From positions 162,417 through 226,416 of the forward strand of contig CAZRCZ010000005.1 in assembly GCA_964598765.1 (NCBI GenBank): 64,000 nucleotides of DNA. The letters are read 5' to 3'. The DNA comes from CAZRCZ01 sp964598765 (GTDB lineage Bacteria > Sumerlaeota > Sumerlaeia > MVZB01 > JAJFLK01). A program made the position numbers and the translations under genes. The notes under the pieces were generated by a model. That model did no database searches, was not told the origin of the DNA, and saw nothing but the letters and a program-made list of their open reading frames with translations. This document shows, piece after piece, positions 27,429 through 36,037 of this stretch. Each line of letters opens with the position of its first letter. The first letter of the stretch is position 1.

Positions 27429-28595
27429 TCAGTCCCAACGGCTATCTTCAAGGACAATTTCGAATCGAACTGATCCGCTTGCATTAAGACTCATTGCTTC
27501 TGCCGTCTTCATCTTTCCCTTGGCTAGACCAGTGACGTGAACTGCGTCGGCGCCAACAACTCGCCCGCCCGTGTCATACCACACCACGTTGTATTTGGCC
27601 GAACTCAACGAACGCGGGGACATATTTTTTATCTGAAAGAAAACATGTCTCGCCCCGATAATGTCCACACTTTCATTCGCATTTTCAACCCGCAGTTGTT
27701 TTTCAAGTCGGCGTGTGACTTCGAGAGCTTTTTTCCTTTCCTGCTCAACCTTCTTTTGAGTGGGGTCGTTTTGCGACTGCGAGATTTGACCGACCTCTGC
27801 GGGATCTTCACCAGACTGATTACCGATGACGCCCGAGGGTCCTTCTGCAGAATTGATCCGGGAATCCCGCGAGGGCGCAGGTAAAGGCGGCAACGCCGAC
27901 GCTTGGTTGGGCATGTTTTCCACCTTGACAATGACACCATTCCTTAAGCGGTGCGGGCGGATGGCCCCGCCGTACTGTTGGATTTGACCTCGGTACACCA
28001 GAATCTGCCCTTGCTGTAGTTTCAACAACTTGTCGCGGTCTTGATCCTTAAATCCAAGGACGACATCACTCGTCAGGGTCGAGGCTTGGTGTTTTACGGA
28101 TACGGAAAGTTGACCACCTATGGAACTAACGCCGACGATGACCCCCTTCGACTGAATCCATTTGTCCTTGTATTGCTGAAACGCCGTCTCCCTCTGAAGC
28201 TCCGTCAGGGTGCTATAAATCCCAAACTTCTGATCAAAAGCAGGGAAGCTCAGATCGAAATCGAAGGACTCGCGATCCGTCGCCCTCTCTTCAAAGTCAA
28301 TTGTGAGCGGAAAAGACTTGCCATTGACTTCAACGATCACTTTCGCGTTCTCGGCGTCTATCCGCTTCAGCTGGATTTGTTGTTTTTCATTCTTGAAAGA
28401 AATACCTTTGGGTTCTCCAAGACTTAACGAATAAATCTTGTCGTCGATCTGAATATCCGCCGACTTATCCTCGATACCCACCAAAACGCATTTTTCGAGA
28501 AATGCTTTTGTCAGATCACTCGACGCTTTTTCGCCGCTTGCCGCTAGAGGAAAAACAAGTATGGCAAGAATGGGACCAAGGATTTTCAGATTCAT
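27429..28595 (-). CDS. Exported protein of unknown function
   Basis: 388 aa from the ATG at 28595, preceded by GGGAG six nt upstream. A signal peptide (MNLKILGPILAILVFPLAAS) is followed by a domain of about 75 residues (VGIEDKSADIQIDDKIYSLS), then a beta-rich middle region and a linker rich in S, P and Q. A coiled-coil stretch (KKVEQERKKALEVTRRLEKQ) precedes a C-terminal domain (VDIIGARHVFFQIKNMS, ending VLEDSRWD). I recognise no family. GC content is lower than the neighbours. Confidence 0.7.
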   Translation of the reverse strand: MNLKILGPILAILVFPLAASGEKASSDLTKAFLEKCVLVGIEDKSADIQIDDKIYSLSLGEPKGISFKNEKQQIQLKRIDAENAKVIVEVNGKSFPLTIDFEERATDRESFDFDLSFPAFDQKFGIYSTLTELQRETAFQQYKDKWIQSKGVIVGVSSIGGQLSVSVKHQASTLTSDVVLGFKDQDRDKLLKLQQGQILVYRGQIQQYGGAIRPHRLRNGVIVKVENMPNQASALPPLPAPSRDSRINSAEGPSGVIGNQSGEDPAEVGQISQSQNDPTQKKVEQERKKALEVTRRLEKQLRVENANESVDIIGARHVFFQIKNMSPRSLSSAKYNVVWYDTGGRVVGADAVHVTGLAKGKMKTAEAMSLNASGSVRFEIVLEDSRWD

Positions 28596-28808
28596 TTGCG
28601 ACTCCCTTCTCCACTGAAGGGGAAAAACCCCATCGCCAAGCGATTGGCGGCGCATGAGACCGTCGCTACGGTACCGAAGGATCATATTGCACTAGGCGCG
28701 GCGAGTCAACCTGATTGCAACTGAACAAAGGAATTTGAAATTCCGTTGGAAAAACTCCGCATGGAGTCGCCGGGGGCTTTGCGGTAGAATCACAAAGGAG
28801 GAATAAGA

Positions 28809-29255
28809 ATGTTCAGCCGACCGATTGCTCTATCCGATTTGCGGGAAGGGGACCACGTCTGCGTCCGGCGCGGCGGTCTGATTTATTCGCATCACGGCAT
28901 CTACGTCGGCCGGGGGCAGGTGATTCATTACACGGACGCCGAGGGATTCGTCCGCAAAAACGATTCCAAGATCGTGCAGACGAGTCTCGATGAATTTCTG
29001 CGCGGCGGCGAATTAAGGCGGCGCGCGCATCGCAATTCTTATTCTCCCGAAAAAGTTGTCCGACGCGCCAAGCAGTCCCTCCTCGAAAGCCGCTATTCGC
29101 TCCTCTGGAACAACTGCGAGCATTTCGCCACGTATTGCGTGACGGGCAAACGGCGAAGCCGTCAAGTCCGCCGAGTTGTTTACGCGGCCGGCTCCGCGGC
29201 GATTGTCGTCGCCGGAGCGGCATTGGCGAATCTCAGGCGCAAAGCCAAAGCTTGA
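28809..29255 (+). CDS. LRAT-like (H-box/NC) domain protein with C-terminal membrane tail
   Basis: 148 aa with AAAGGAGGAATAAG upstream. The lecithin retinol acyltransferase-like (LRAT/H-rev107, NlpC/P60 superfamily) core is clear: LREGDHVCVRRGG, the HHGIYVG box with the catalytic His (29), VIHYT (His40) and LLWNNCEHFA with the nucleophile Cys103. The tail (AAGSAAIVVAGAALA) is a short transmembrane segment followed by basic residues. Eukaryotic homologues are phospholipases/acyltransferases, and bacterial ones are largely uncharacterised. The cysteine thiol-protease-like chemistry suggests lipid acyl transfer or hydrolysis at the membrane. Confidence 0.87.
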   Translation: MFSRPIALSDLREGDHVCVRRGGLIYSHHGIYVGRGQVIHYTDAEGFVRKNDSKIVQTSLDEFLRGGELRRRAHRNSYSPEKVVRRAKQSLLESRYSLLWNNCEHFATYCVTGKRRSRQVRRVVYAAGSAAIVVAGAALANLRRKAKA

Positions 29256-29311
29256 ACATCCGGCCCGTTGCGGGCAAAATCCACCGCGCCGAGGGTTTGG
29301 AAATTCGCGGG

Positions 29312-29356
29312 ATAGGCACGCGGACGACCCTCCGCGAGCCAGTCCCAGAATTTCCC
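29312..29356 (+). repeat. Dispersed repeat, GAATTTC family
   Basis: Starts near ATAGGCACGCGGACG and ends CCAGTCCCAGAATTTCCC. Similar copies are at 59003-59048 (+) and, shorter, at 27122-27150 (-). It lies between the LRAT gene and the UDP-sulfoquinovose synthase gene. Confidence 0.75.
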
Positions 29357-29422
29357 TAGACGATATTTGCGGACCGGCTTTTGCGCGACAAACGCCACCA
29401 CGGAAGGACGATTGAGAAATAC

Positions 29423-30604
29423 ATGAGAGTTTTGATCACGGGAGCCGACGGCTATCTGGGTTGGCCGCTTTCGCTTTATCTGGCCAAACGCGGCCACGAG
29501 GTCGCGGGCATTGACGATTATCGCCGCCGCCAATGGGTCGGCGAGATGGGTTGCTGGTCTGCCACGCCGACGGCGTTGATGGCCGACCGCCTGCACGCCT
29601 ATTATCAAAACATGGGGCAGAATCTCCGTTTCTACAAAGGGGACCTGACCGATTACAACTTCGTGCTGAACGTCTATAAGACGTTCAAGCCCGAAGCGAT
29701 TGTTTATCTGGGCGAAATGCCCTCGGCTCCTTACAGCATGATTGACGTTCATCATGCGGTCTATACGCAGACGAACAACATCATGGGGACGCTCGTCACG
29801 CTTTACGCGATGCGCGAGGTCGTGCCGGATTGCCATCTGGTCAAACTCGGAACGATGGGGGAATACGGCACGCCGAACGTGGATATTCCGGAGGGATTTT
29901 TTGAGATCGAATATCGCGGACGCAAGGACCGGATGATGTTTCCGCGCAAGGCCGGAAGTTGGTATCACCAATCCAAAGTTCACGACACGAACAACATCGA
30001 AATGGCCTGCCGGTTTTGGGGTTTGCGTTCGACCGACATTATGCAGGGGGTCGTTTATGGAACGCGGATTGACGAAATGGGAACCGACGAGCGGCTATTG
30101 ACGCGGTTCGATTTCGATCAATCGTTCGGAACGGCGATCAATCGGTTTTGCGCTCAGGCGGTTGTCGGGTTGCCGCTGACTCCCTACGGCAAGGGGAAAC
30201 AAAAGCGAGGTTTTCTTCCTTTGCGCGATTCGATGCAATGCCTGACCGTCGCCTGCGAGCATCCGCCGAAGCAGGGGGAATACCGAGTCTTCAATCAGTT
30301 CGAGGAAGTTTACAACGTGACGGAGCTGGCGGAAAAAGTTCGGAAGATCGGGAATGAATTTGGGCTGAAGGTTGAGATCAAGCCGGTTGAAAATCCCCGG
30401 ATGGAATCCGAGGAGCATCATTACAATCCCGATCATAAGCATTTATTGGATTTGGGATACCAACCGACCCACGACATGGAATCGGAATTGAGACTGATCT
30501 TCAAGGACCTGACGAAATATCGGGAGCGGATCGAGACGCGCAAATACGCTTCGTTTCCGGATATTCGTTGGGACGGCTCGCGGCGAAAATCGGAGTATCT
30601 CTGA
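29423..30604 (+). CDS. sqdB: UDP-sulfoquinovose synthase (SQD1 family)
   Basis: 393 aa from the ATG at 29423. It follows the SQD1 family closely: NAD motif LITGADGYLGW, DDYRRRQWVGEMG, LGEMPSAPYSMID, the catalytic triad Thr144 (KLGTMGEYGTPN), Tyr181 and Lys185 (YHQSK), VVYGTRIDEM, and NRFCAQAVVGLPLTPYGKGK, ending FRVFNQF-like (YRVFNQFEEVYNV). The enzyme makes UDP-sulfoquinovose from UDP-glucose and sulfite in the cytoplasm. This is the head group of sulfolipid SQDG and of some archaeal N-glycans. No sulfolipid synthase gene is adjacent; the GT4 gene at 22944 is the nearest candidate. Confidence 0.93.
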   Translation: MRVLITGADGYLGWPLSLYLAKRGHEVAGIDDYRRRQWVGEMGCWSATPTALMADRLHAYYQNMGQNLRFYKGDLTDYNFVLNVYKTFKPEAIVYLGEMPSAPYSMIDVHHAVYTQTNNIMGTLVTLYAMREVVPDCHLVKLGTMGEYGTPNVDIPEGFFEIEYRGRKDRMMFPRKAGSWYHQSKVHDTNNIEMACRFWGLRSTDIMQGVVYGTRIDEMGTDERLLTRFDFDQSFGTAINRFCAQAVVGLPLTPYGKGKQKRGFLPLRDSMQCLTVACEHPPKQGEYRVFNQFEEVYNVTELAEKVRKIGNEFGLKVEIKPVENPRMESEEHHYNPDHKHLLDLGYQPTHDMESELRLIFKDLTKYRERIETRKYASFPDIRWDGSRRKSEYL

Positions 30605-30671
30605 GCGGAAAAATCGAAATTCGGTTCTTGAATCCGCGCGCGACGAAGTTCAGTCGCGTTGCAGTGGAAGT

Positions 30672-30748
30672 TGGTGGGTGGACGGGGATTTGAACCTCGG
30701 ACATCCAGCTTGTAAGGCTGGCGCTCTGACCAACTGAGCTATCCACCC
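30672..30748 (-). tRNA. tRNA-Val (anticodon TAC)
   Basis: The minus strand starts GGGTGGATAGCTCAGTTGGT and ends with ATCCCCGTCCACCCACCA. The acceptor stem GGGTGGA / TCCACCC pairs. The anticodon stem CCAGC / GCTGG encloses the loop CTTACAA, giving TAC for GTA codons. The T arm GAGGTTCAAATCCCC is standard. CCA is encoded. A clean 77-nt gene, with protein genes on the opposite strand on both sides. Confidence 0.97.
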
Positions 30749-30874
30749 ATCCTGCGCTCCGCGCCGGATTCATCATTGAAATTATCAATTAAACTCGGCG
30801 CGGCGTCCAATGGAATGAGATTGGCATCCGGAGGGTTTACGTTTAGCGTTGTGGCTGGATTAGGAGCGAGAGAC

Positions 30875-32803
30875 ATGGCGAGGCTTCGAAACGGAGACAT
30901 CCGTTATTTGAGAGGGATCCCATGGGGCATTGGATCGGCGCTCTATTTGTTGTGCGCGTTCGCCGATGCGCAACCGCAACAATCCGCCGCAATTTCCGAG
31001 CGATTTTGGAATTCTCCCGGTCCGGCGCAAGACGCGCCCGACGCGCCGAAACTGTTGATCGTTTATCCACTCGATCAGGTCTTGCTTCCTTTTACGCAGG
31101 AAGAGACGCGCTACGCGGGGCGGGTTGAGCCGATTGACGCAACGGTCTTGCTGAATGATCGTCCGGTGAAGATTTGGCCCGGTGGCGTATTCACCGGATT
31201 GTTAATCGGTAGCGATTTGCCCGTCGGCAAAAATGATTTCACTTTCAAGGCGGACCGAAAAGGGAAGGCAACAACGGTCCACAGAATGATCATCCGATCG
31301 GAGCGTGAAAAAGGACCGGATGCTTGGCCATTGGCGTTTCATCCGACTCGTCCCGTCATTCCATCCGGATCGCAGGAATACTGGCTTCGGGAAGGCTCGA
31401 AATTGTCCGTCAAACTGTTGGCCAGCTATGGTCATCGGGCATGGGTTCGAGTAGGCGAGAAGGGAGTTTGGATGCCGCTGGAACTCAGCGGAGGGTCCTA
31501 TGTGGATGGGGGCATTTACACGGGTGATATTGTTTGTCGAAGATCCATGAGCGAATCGCCGGCTCCCGTTCAGTTCAGTCTGGTCGGCCAAGAGAATCCC
31601 AGCGCGAGAGAACAGAGAATTGTGATGACTTCCGAGTTGAAAATCGGACGTCTCACCCCGGTCACGTCTTTGGTGGCATTCGTCAACCAAAACGAGGCGA
31701 CGTTTCTCAAGCGCGAAGAGGGTTGGGACCGCTGGGGAAATTGGTCTCGCGGGACGCCGTTTCCCTTTCTCGAGAAGCGAGGCGAGCGAATCAGCGTGGA
31801 TTTCGTGGGAGGCGAAACGGGATTCGTGGAGACCGGCGCGGTCAAAATTGACAGGAACCCGCGCAAATTCATTCCGGCGAAACTCGGAAAGCCGAAAGTG
31901 AAATTCACGGGCGAGGGAGAAATCAACCGGGTGGAATTGGATTGGAAATGCGATGCGCCTCCCGCCGTGACCTTTAGTTCTGAGTCTAATGGATCGGAGG
32001 AAAATCTGTCGGTGAATATCTTGGGCGCGAAGAGCGCCGCGGCCGGTCGGTTCAATGACCGCAAGTCGAAATTTATCCGAGGAATCGAAATTTTCGACGG
32101 CAAACCGGACACGCCGCCGAAAATCCGCGTATCGGTAGAGGGAAGGGAGCTATGGGGCTACGCGCTGAGACGAGTGAATCAGAGCGTTGTGCGCCTTTCG
32201 GTCCGCGTTCGTCCATCTCCGGTTCAGATCCAAAAAGACAAACCGCTCGGCGGCTTGAAAATCATGGTGGACGCCGGACATGGCGGTAGCGATCTGGGCG
32301 CATGGGGACCTTCGGGGTTGGTCGAGTCGGACGTCAACCTCATCGCCGCGCAAAGACTCGGCGAAAAATTGAAATCACTGGGAGCGGCGGTGAGGCAAAT
32401 CCGGAACGATGACCGCAAAATCGAATTGGACGAGCGTGTGGACGCCGCGTTGGAGTTCGATCCCGATCTCTTCATCAGTGTTCATCATAATTCTGTTTCG
32501 CTGGAAACCGATCCGTTGGCCGACCACGGACCGAAGGTCTATTACCATTACCCCTTTGCGATCCCGATTGCTTCGGTCATAGCCGAAGAATTGACGGCGC
32601 TTTTGGCTCCGGGTCAAAAGCCGCGTGTCTTGAAGGAAAATTTTCGGGTCAATCGAAACATCAGCCTTTGTCCTTCGGTTTTGATCGAAGGAAGTTTCGT
32701 CTGCAATCCCAATGATGAAATCAAATTGAGGGATGACGTGACGCTTACCGCAATGGCCGACGCCATCGCGCGCGGCGTTGTTCGGGTCATGTCGCGGCCA
32801 TGA
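30875..32803 (+). CDS. N-acetylmuramoyl-L-alanine amidase (Amidase_3) with long N-terminal region
   Basis: 642 aa from the ATG at 30875 (GGAG about eight nt upstream). A signal segment (GIGSALYLLCAFADA) is followed by ~430 residues of beta-rich sequence that I do not recognise. The C-terminal ~190 residues are an Amidase_3 zinc enzyme: VDAGHGGSDLGAWG with the first His, LVESDVN with the Glu ligand, FISVHHNS with the second His, and VLIEGSFVCNP with the catalytic Glu. It cleaves the muramic acid-alanine bond of peptidoglycan in the periplasm, probably in cell separation. The N-terminal part may be a cell-wall or septal targeting module. Confidence 0.9.
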   Translation: MARLRNGDIRYLRGIPWGIGSALYLLCAFADAQPQQSAAISERFWNSPGPAQDAPDAPKLLIVYPLDQVLLPFTQEETRYAGRVEPIDATVLLNDRPVKIWPGGVFTGLLIGSDLPVGKNDFTFKADRKGKATTVHRMIIRSEREKGPDAWPLAFHPTRPVIPSGSQEYWLREGSKLSVKLLASYGHRAWVRVGEKGVWMPLELSGGSYVDGGIYTGDIVCRRSMSESPAPVQFSLVGQENPSAREQRIVMTSELKIGRLTPVTSLVAFVNQNEATFLKREEGWDRWGNWSRGTPFPFLEKRGERISVDFVGGETGFVETGAVKIDRNPRKFIPAKLGKPKVKFTGEGEINRVELDWKCDAPPAVTFSSESNGSEENLSVNILGAKSAAAGRFNDRKSKFIRGIEIFDGKPDTPPKIRVSVEGRELWGYALRRVNQSVVRLSVRVRPSPVQIQKDKPLGGLKIMVDAGHGGSDLGAWGPSGLVESDVNLIAAQRLGEKLKSLGAAVRQIRNDDRKIELDERVDAALEFDPDLFISVHHNSVSLETDPLADHGPKVYYHYPFAIPIASVIAEELTALLAPGQKPRVLKENFRVNRNISLCPSVLIEGSFVCNPNDEIKLRDDVTLTAMADAIARGVVRVMSRP

Positions 32804-32869
32804 AGTTTTGGGCTTTACTCACCGCGGGCAAAGCGGTAGAAGAACTCTCCAAACCGAATCGAGCCTGCG

Positions 32870-34288
32870 ATGAGTCTTGACATTCAATCCCTTCAAGCGG
32901 CGGACCTCCCGCAACGCGAAAAAGCATTTTGGCAAATGACGGGACCCGGGGCGGTCCTTGTCGGGCTTTCCATCGGGGCAGGTGAGATCATCATCTGGCC
33001 GAGGATCGCCGCGCAATACGGCGCGGGAATGGTTTGGGCGGCGGTCCTTGGCGTATTTCTTCAGTTGTGGGTCAATTTTGAAATTGGGCGATGGACGATT
33101 GCCACGGGCGAAAGCGCCTACACCGGATTCAGCCGGCTCTGGAAAGGCTACGCGCACGCCTTTATATTTTTCAACATCACCGGTTGGCTTTTGCCCGGTT
33201 GGGCGCGGACCACGGGGTCAGCCCTGAAGGCGTTTTTTTTCAGCCCTGAAAACACCTCTCCCGATTGGCTCTGGACTGGACTAACCTTCGGCGCGGTGGC
33301 GTTGTTGCTCTTCGGCCCGAAGCAGATTTACGCGGCTGTCGAATTGACGATAGAGATTCTCGTGCTGATTATCGTCGTTGGTCTAATCATCATTGCGTTC
33401 AAAGTCGGCACGATGAAAAGCCTCGGCGAATTGATTCGCGGCACACTTAACGTCGGTTACAAGGAGCCGGGTTATTCGGTCAAGAGATTGTTCATCGCGT
33501 TGGTCTTTGCCGGAGCCGGCGGCACGGCGAATCTGTTTTATTCCTTCTATCTGCGCGATAAACACATTGGTATGGGGGCGCGAATTCCGGCGCTACTGAA
33601 TCCTTTCCGTGGGCGCGAAGAGAAAGCGACGCGGACGGGATACGTTTTTCCCGATAACGACGAAAATCGCGCGCGATTCCGCGACTGGTTTCGGTTCGTC
33701 ATCCAAGATCAGACGCTCTATTTCTGGTTCCTGAATACTTTTACAATCCTGCTGTTTATTTACGGTTCGTTGGCGGTCCTTCACCCGCAGAAGATCGTCC
33801 CTCAGGAGGGAAGGCTCATTTGGGATGAAGCGGCGATTCTGGAGGGAACGATGGGGATCGCCGGACGCTATCTTTTTCTTTGCATAGGCTTGGCGACGCT
33901 CTTCAGCACGCAACTGGCACTGACCGACGGCGTGGCGCGAAGTCTGGCTGATATTTTCAGCTCCAGTTTTTCATGGGGACGCCGCGTTTCGCCCTCCGTT
34001 TGGTATTTCCGGTGCGCGGTGTTCATCATGGTGAGCGGCACGCTCCTGACCGCGATCATGGAATACATGAAGATCACGGAGTTGGGATTCCTCTTCAATG
34101 CGGCTTACATGGGGGGATTCGCCATGGCGGTCTATACTCCGCTCGTGCTTTGGATGAACCTGCGCCATTTGCCGAAATCGGCGCGGCCTCATCCGGTCAA
34201 TATAGCGATGGTTTCGGCGGCGTCGCTCGTCTATGTCGGGTTTGCGGTCTATTGTTTGGTCGGCGAAATCCAAAAACTATTCGGGTGA
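32870..34288 (+). CDS. Nramp-family-like membrane transporter
   Basis: 472 aa, about 11 membrane segments. The first segment reads MTGPGAVLVGLSIGAGEIIIWPR, aligned with the TM1 metal-site region of Nramp carriers, and LFYSFYLRDKHIG resembles a later conserved loop. The canonical DPGN motif of TM1 is replaced by GLSIGAGE, and a clear MPH motif in TM6 is missing. The ion transported may therefore not be Mn or Fe. It is convergent with GDPD, with only nine nt between the stops. Confidence 0.72.
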   Translation: MSLDIQSLQAADLPQREKAFWQMTGPGAVLVGLSIGAGEIIIWPRIAAQYGAGMVWAAVLGVFLQLWVNFEIGRWTIATGESAYTGFSRLWKGYAHAFIFFNITGWLLPGWARTTGSALKAFFFSPENTSPDWLWTGLTFGAVALLLFGPKQIYAAVELTIEILVLIIVVGLIIIAFKVGTMKSLGELIRGTLNVGYKEPGYSVKRLFIALVFAGAGGTANLFYSFYLRDKHIGMGARIPALLNPFRGREEKATRTGYVFPDNDENRARFRDWFRFVIQDQTLYFWFLNTFTILLFIYGSLAVLHPQKIVPQEGRLIWDEAAILEGTMGIAGRYLFLCIGLATLFSTQLALTDGVARSLADIFSSSFSWGRRVSPSVWYFRCAVFIMVSGTLLTAIMEYMKITELGFLFNAAYMGGFAMAVYTPLVLWMNLRHLPKSARPHPVNIAMVSAASLVYVGFAVYCLVGEIQKLFG

Positions 34289-34297
34289 ACTGAATCT

Positions 34298-35113
34298 TCA
34301 CCCTTCACCTTCTCGCCTTTTTAATACTTTCAGCAGGACATCCGGCGCGTTGGTGAAGATTGCGTCCACGCCCAAGCTGATCATTTTTCTCATCGTGAAG
34401 GCGTCATTCACCGTATAGACCGCGACCGGTTTCGCTTCGGCGTGACTTAGCCTCACAATGGCGGGCGAAACTTCGCGCGTGCTTAAATTGAACGCGGATG
34501 TTCCGCATTCGCGCATGATCTGCTCGGGCTTTTTTCCGCATTGAAGCTTCGCATCGTATAGCGTTGCCGTCTTGATCCGCGGATCGAGACGGCGCATTTG
34601 CTTCAATGCGCGCGGGTCGAACGACGAGACGATAACCTGCGTTTTCATCCCGCATCTCCTTATGAGTTTAACCACCTTTCCGGCGATCCCTCCGTGTATC
34701 TTGTTCGTCACGGCTTCGGTTTTGATTTCGACATTGACCAATAATTTTCCCTTGGCCAGATCAAAAACTTCGCGCAAGGTCGGAATGTGCTCGTTCTTGA
34801 ATTTCTTGGAAAACCAAATCCCCGCCGAAAATCGCTTGAGTTGGGCGAGTGTGAATTCAGACACTTTTCCCTTTCCGTCGGTTGTTCGGTCGAGCGTATC
34901 GTCATGGATAACCACAAGCCTCCCATCTTTGCTCAGGAGAACATCGAGTTCGATCATGTCCGCGCCGATCTCAACGGCCTTGCGGAAAGAGGCCAGCGTG
35001 TTTTCCGGAGCGCGGGCGGAAAATCCCCGGTGGGCGATAACGCGTGTTTGTCCGTCGACAAGCAGGTATTCGGTTATGGTCCTTGGCGATCTCGGCGTCT
35101 TGGCGGTTGGCAT
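34298..35113 (-). CDS. Glycerophosphodiester phosphodiesterase (GDPD)
   Basis: 271 aa, typical bacterial cytosolic GDPD length, with no signal peptide. Signature stretches: VIAHRGFSARAPENT (His and Glu), GADMIELDVLLSKDG (metal Glu/Asp), VVIHDDTLDRTTDG (catalytic His) and VNVEIKTEAVT (metal Glu). It hydrolyses glycerophosphodiesters to glycerol-3-phosphate, fitting the lipid-turnover genes elsewhere in the window. The first ~15 codons (TAKTPRSPRT) are coded by a dispersed CCGCCAAG-type repeat at 35080-35110, so the native start may differ. Confidence 0.92.
   Translation of the reverse strand: MPTAKTPRSPRTITEYLLVDGQTRVIAHRGFSARAPENTLASFRKAVEIGADMIELDVLLSKDGRLVVIHDDTLDRTTDGKGKVSEFTLAQLKRFSAGIWFSKKFKNEHIPTLREVFDLAKGKLLVNVEIKTEAVTNKIHGGIAGKVVKLIRRCGMKTQVIVSSFDPRALKQMRRLDPRIKTATLYDAKLQCGKKPEQIMRECGTSAFNLSTREVSPAIVRLSHAEAKPVAVYTVNDAFTMRKMISLGVDAIFTNAPDVLLKVLKRREGEG
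35080..35110 (-). repeat. CCGCCAAG-type repeat inside the GDPD 5' end
   Basis: Copy of the repeat at 1961-1992, here read in frame as part of the first residues of the GDPD protein. Confidence 0.5.
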
Positions 35114-35165
35114 AATTAGAATTTACTTGAACTATAGTTACCAAATTTCGGAAAACCAACGATGA

Positions 35166-35834
35166 ATGAGACTCAAAGAGCCGAAGCCCGATTCCTTATC
35201 ACGTTCTCTCCGCTTAATCGCCATTACGGACCGCGAAGCCTTGGGCATGGGAAGTTTGACCTCAGCCGTCGAATCGGCGTTGAGAGGCGGACTTCCCGCG
35301 TTGATGTTGCGCGAGAAGGATTTGCCGGAGGAGCTGATTTTGCCGCTGGCGACGGAAATGCGCGAGTTGACCGCCAACGCAGGAGCGTTGCTGATCGTTA
35401 ATCGCCGCTTGAAAATCGCGCGGGCAGTCGGAGCCGACGGAGTTCATCTTGGAGCGGACGGTCCGACGATTGCCGAAGCGAGAGACGCACTGGGAGAAGA
35501 GGCGATTTTAGGATATTCGGCGCATGGTGAAGGCGAGGCATTGCGTGCTTTTGAGCTAGGGGCGGATTACGTGATTTTTAGTCCGATTTTTGAGACGCCG
35601 AGCAAGGAGGGAATTCTGAAACCGATCGGCTTGTCGGCTTTGGAACATTTGGTTCGGTCGGCTCCCGGTCCGGTGACCGCATTGGGCGGAATTTCGCTCG
35701 AAAATGTCGGGAGCGTCGCCCAAACTGGCGCGGCGGGAATAGCGGTGATTCGGGCGGTTTTCGGGAGCGCGTCGCCGGAAACGGCAACGAGGACATTGTT
35801 GGATCGGTGGGATGAGATAAGGGAAAGGCGATAG
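35166..35834 (+). CDS. thiE: Thiamine-phosphate synthase (ThiE/TenI fold)
   Basis: 222 aa, family length. It starts RLIAITDREALGMG and continues with GLPALMLREKDL, LLIVNRRLKIARAVGADGVHLG, GYSAHGEGEALRAFELGADYVIFSPIFETPSK and TALGGISLENV, the ThiE barrel with its phosphate-binding loops. It joins HMP-pyrophosphate and the thiazole phosphate to give thiamine phosphate. No TPP riboswitch is visible in the short gap upstream (35114-35165). A TenI-type regulator with the same fold is possible. Confidence 0.85.
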   Translation: MRLKEPKPDSLSRSLRLIAITDREALGMGSLTSAVESALRGGLPALMLREKDLPEELILPLATEMRELTANAGALLIVNRRLKIARAVGADGVHLGADGPTIAEARDALGEEAILGYSAHGEGEALRAFELGADYVIFSPIFETPSKEGILKPIGLSALEHLVRSAPGPVTALGGISLENVGSVAQTGAAGIAVIRAVFGSASPETATRTLLDRWDEIRERR

Positions 35835-35840
35835 GAAGAA

Positions 35841-36033
35841 AGAGATTAGGAATAGGATTACGAGCAAGAGTAAGATGGAACTGGGTCGAATTCCGCGTGA
35901 GAAGATCGCCCTCGATCCCGGAGTCGAGTGCCCCCCAAGGGGGACGACCCTATAGGGGTCGAACAAAATGATCCAAAGAGTTTCAGGATTACGATTAGGA
36001 TTACGATTAAGATTACGAGCAAGAGCAAGAGCA
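35841..36033. repeat. GATTACGA/GAGCAAGA low-complexity repeats flanking a hairpin
   Basis: Units of GGATTACGATTA and GAGCAAGAGCAAGA occur at 35841-35874 and, longer, at 35984-36033. A small hairpin (GACCCTATAGGGGTC, about 35946-35960) lies between. This is the whole ThiE-MoaC gap of 203 nt; no gene is seen. Confidence 0.7.
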
Positions 36034-36037
36034 TGAA

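Noticed and set aside
35114..35165. TPP riboswitch upstream of thiE
   Set aside because: The gap is only 52 nt and has no CTGAGA-like thi box.
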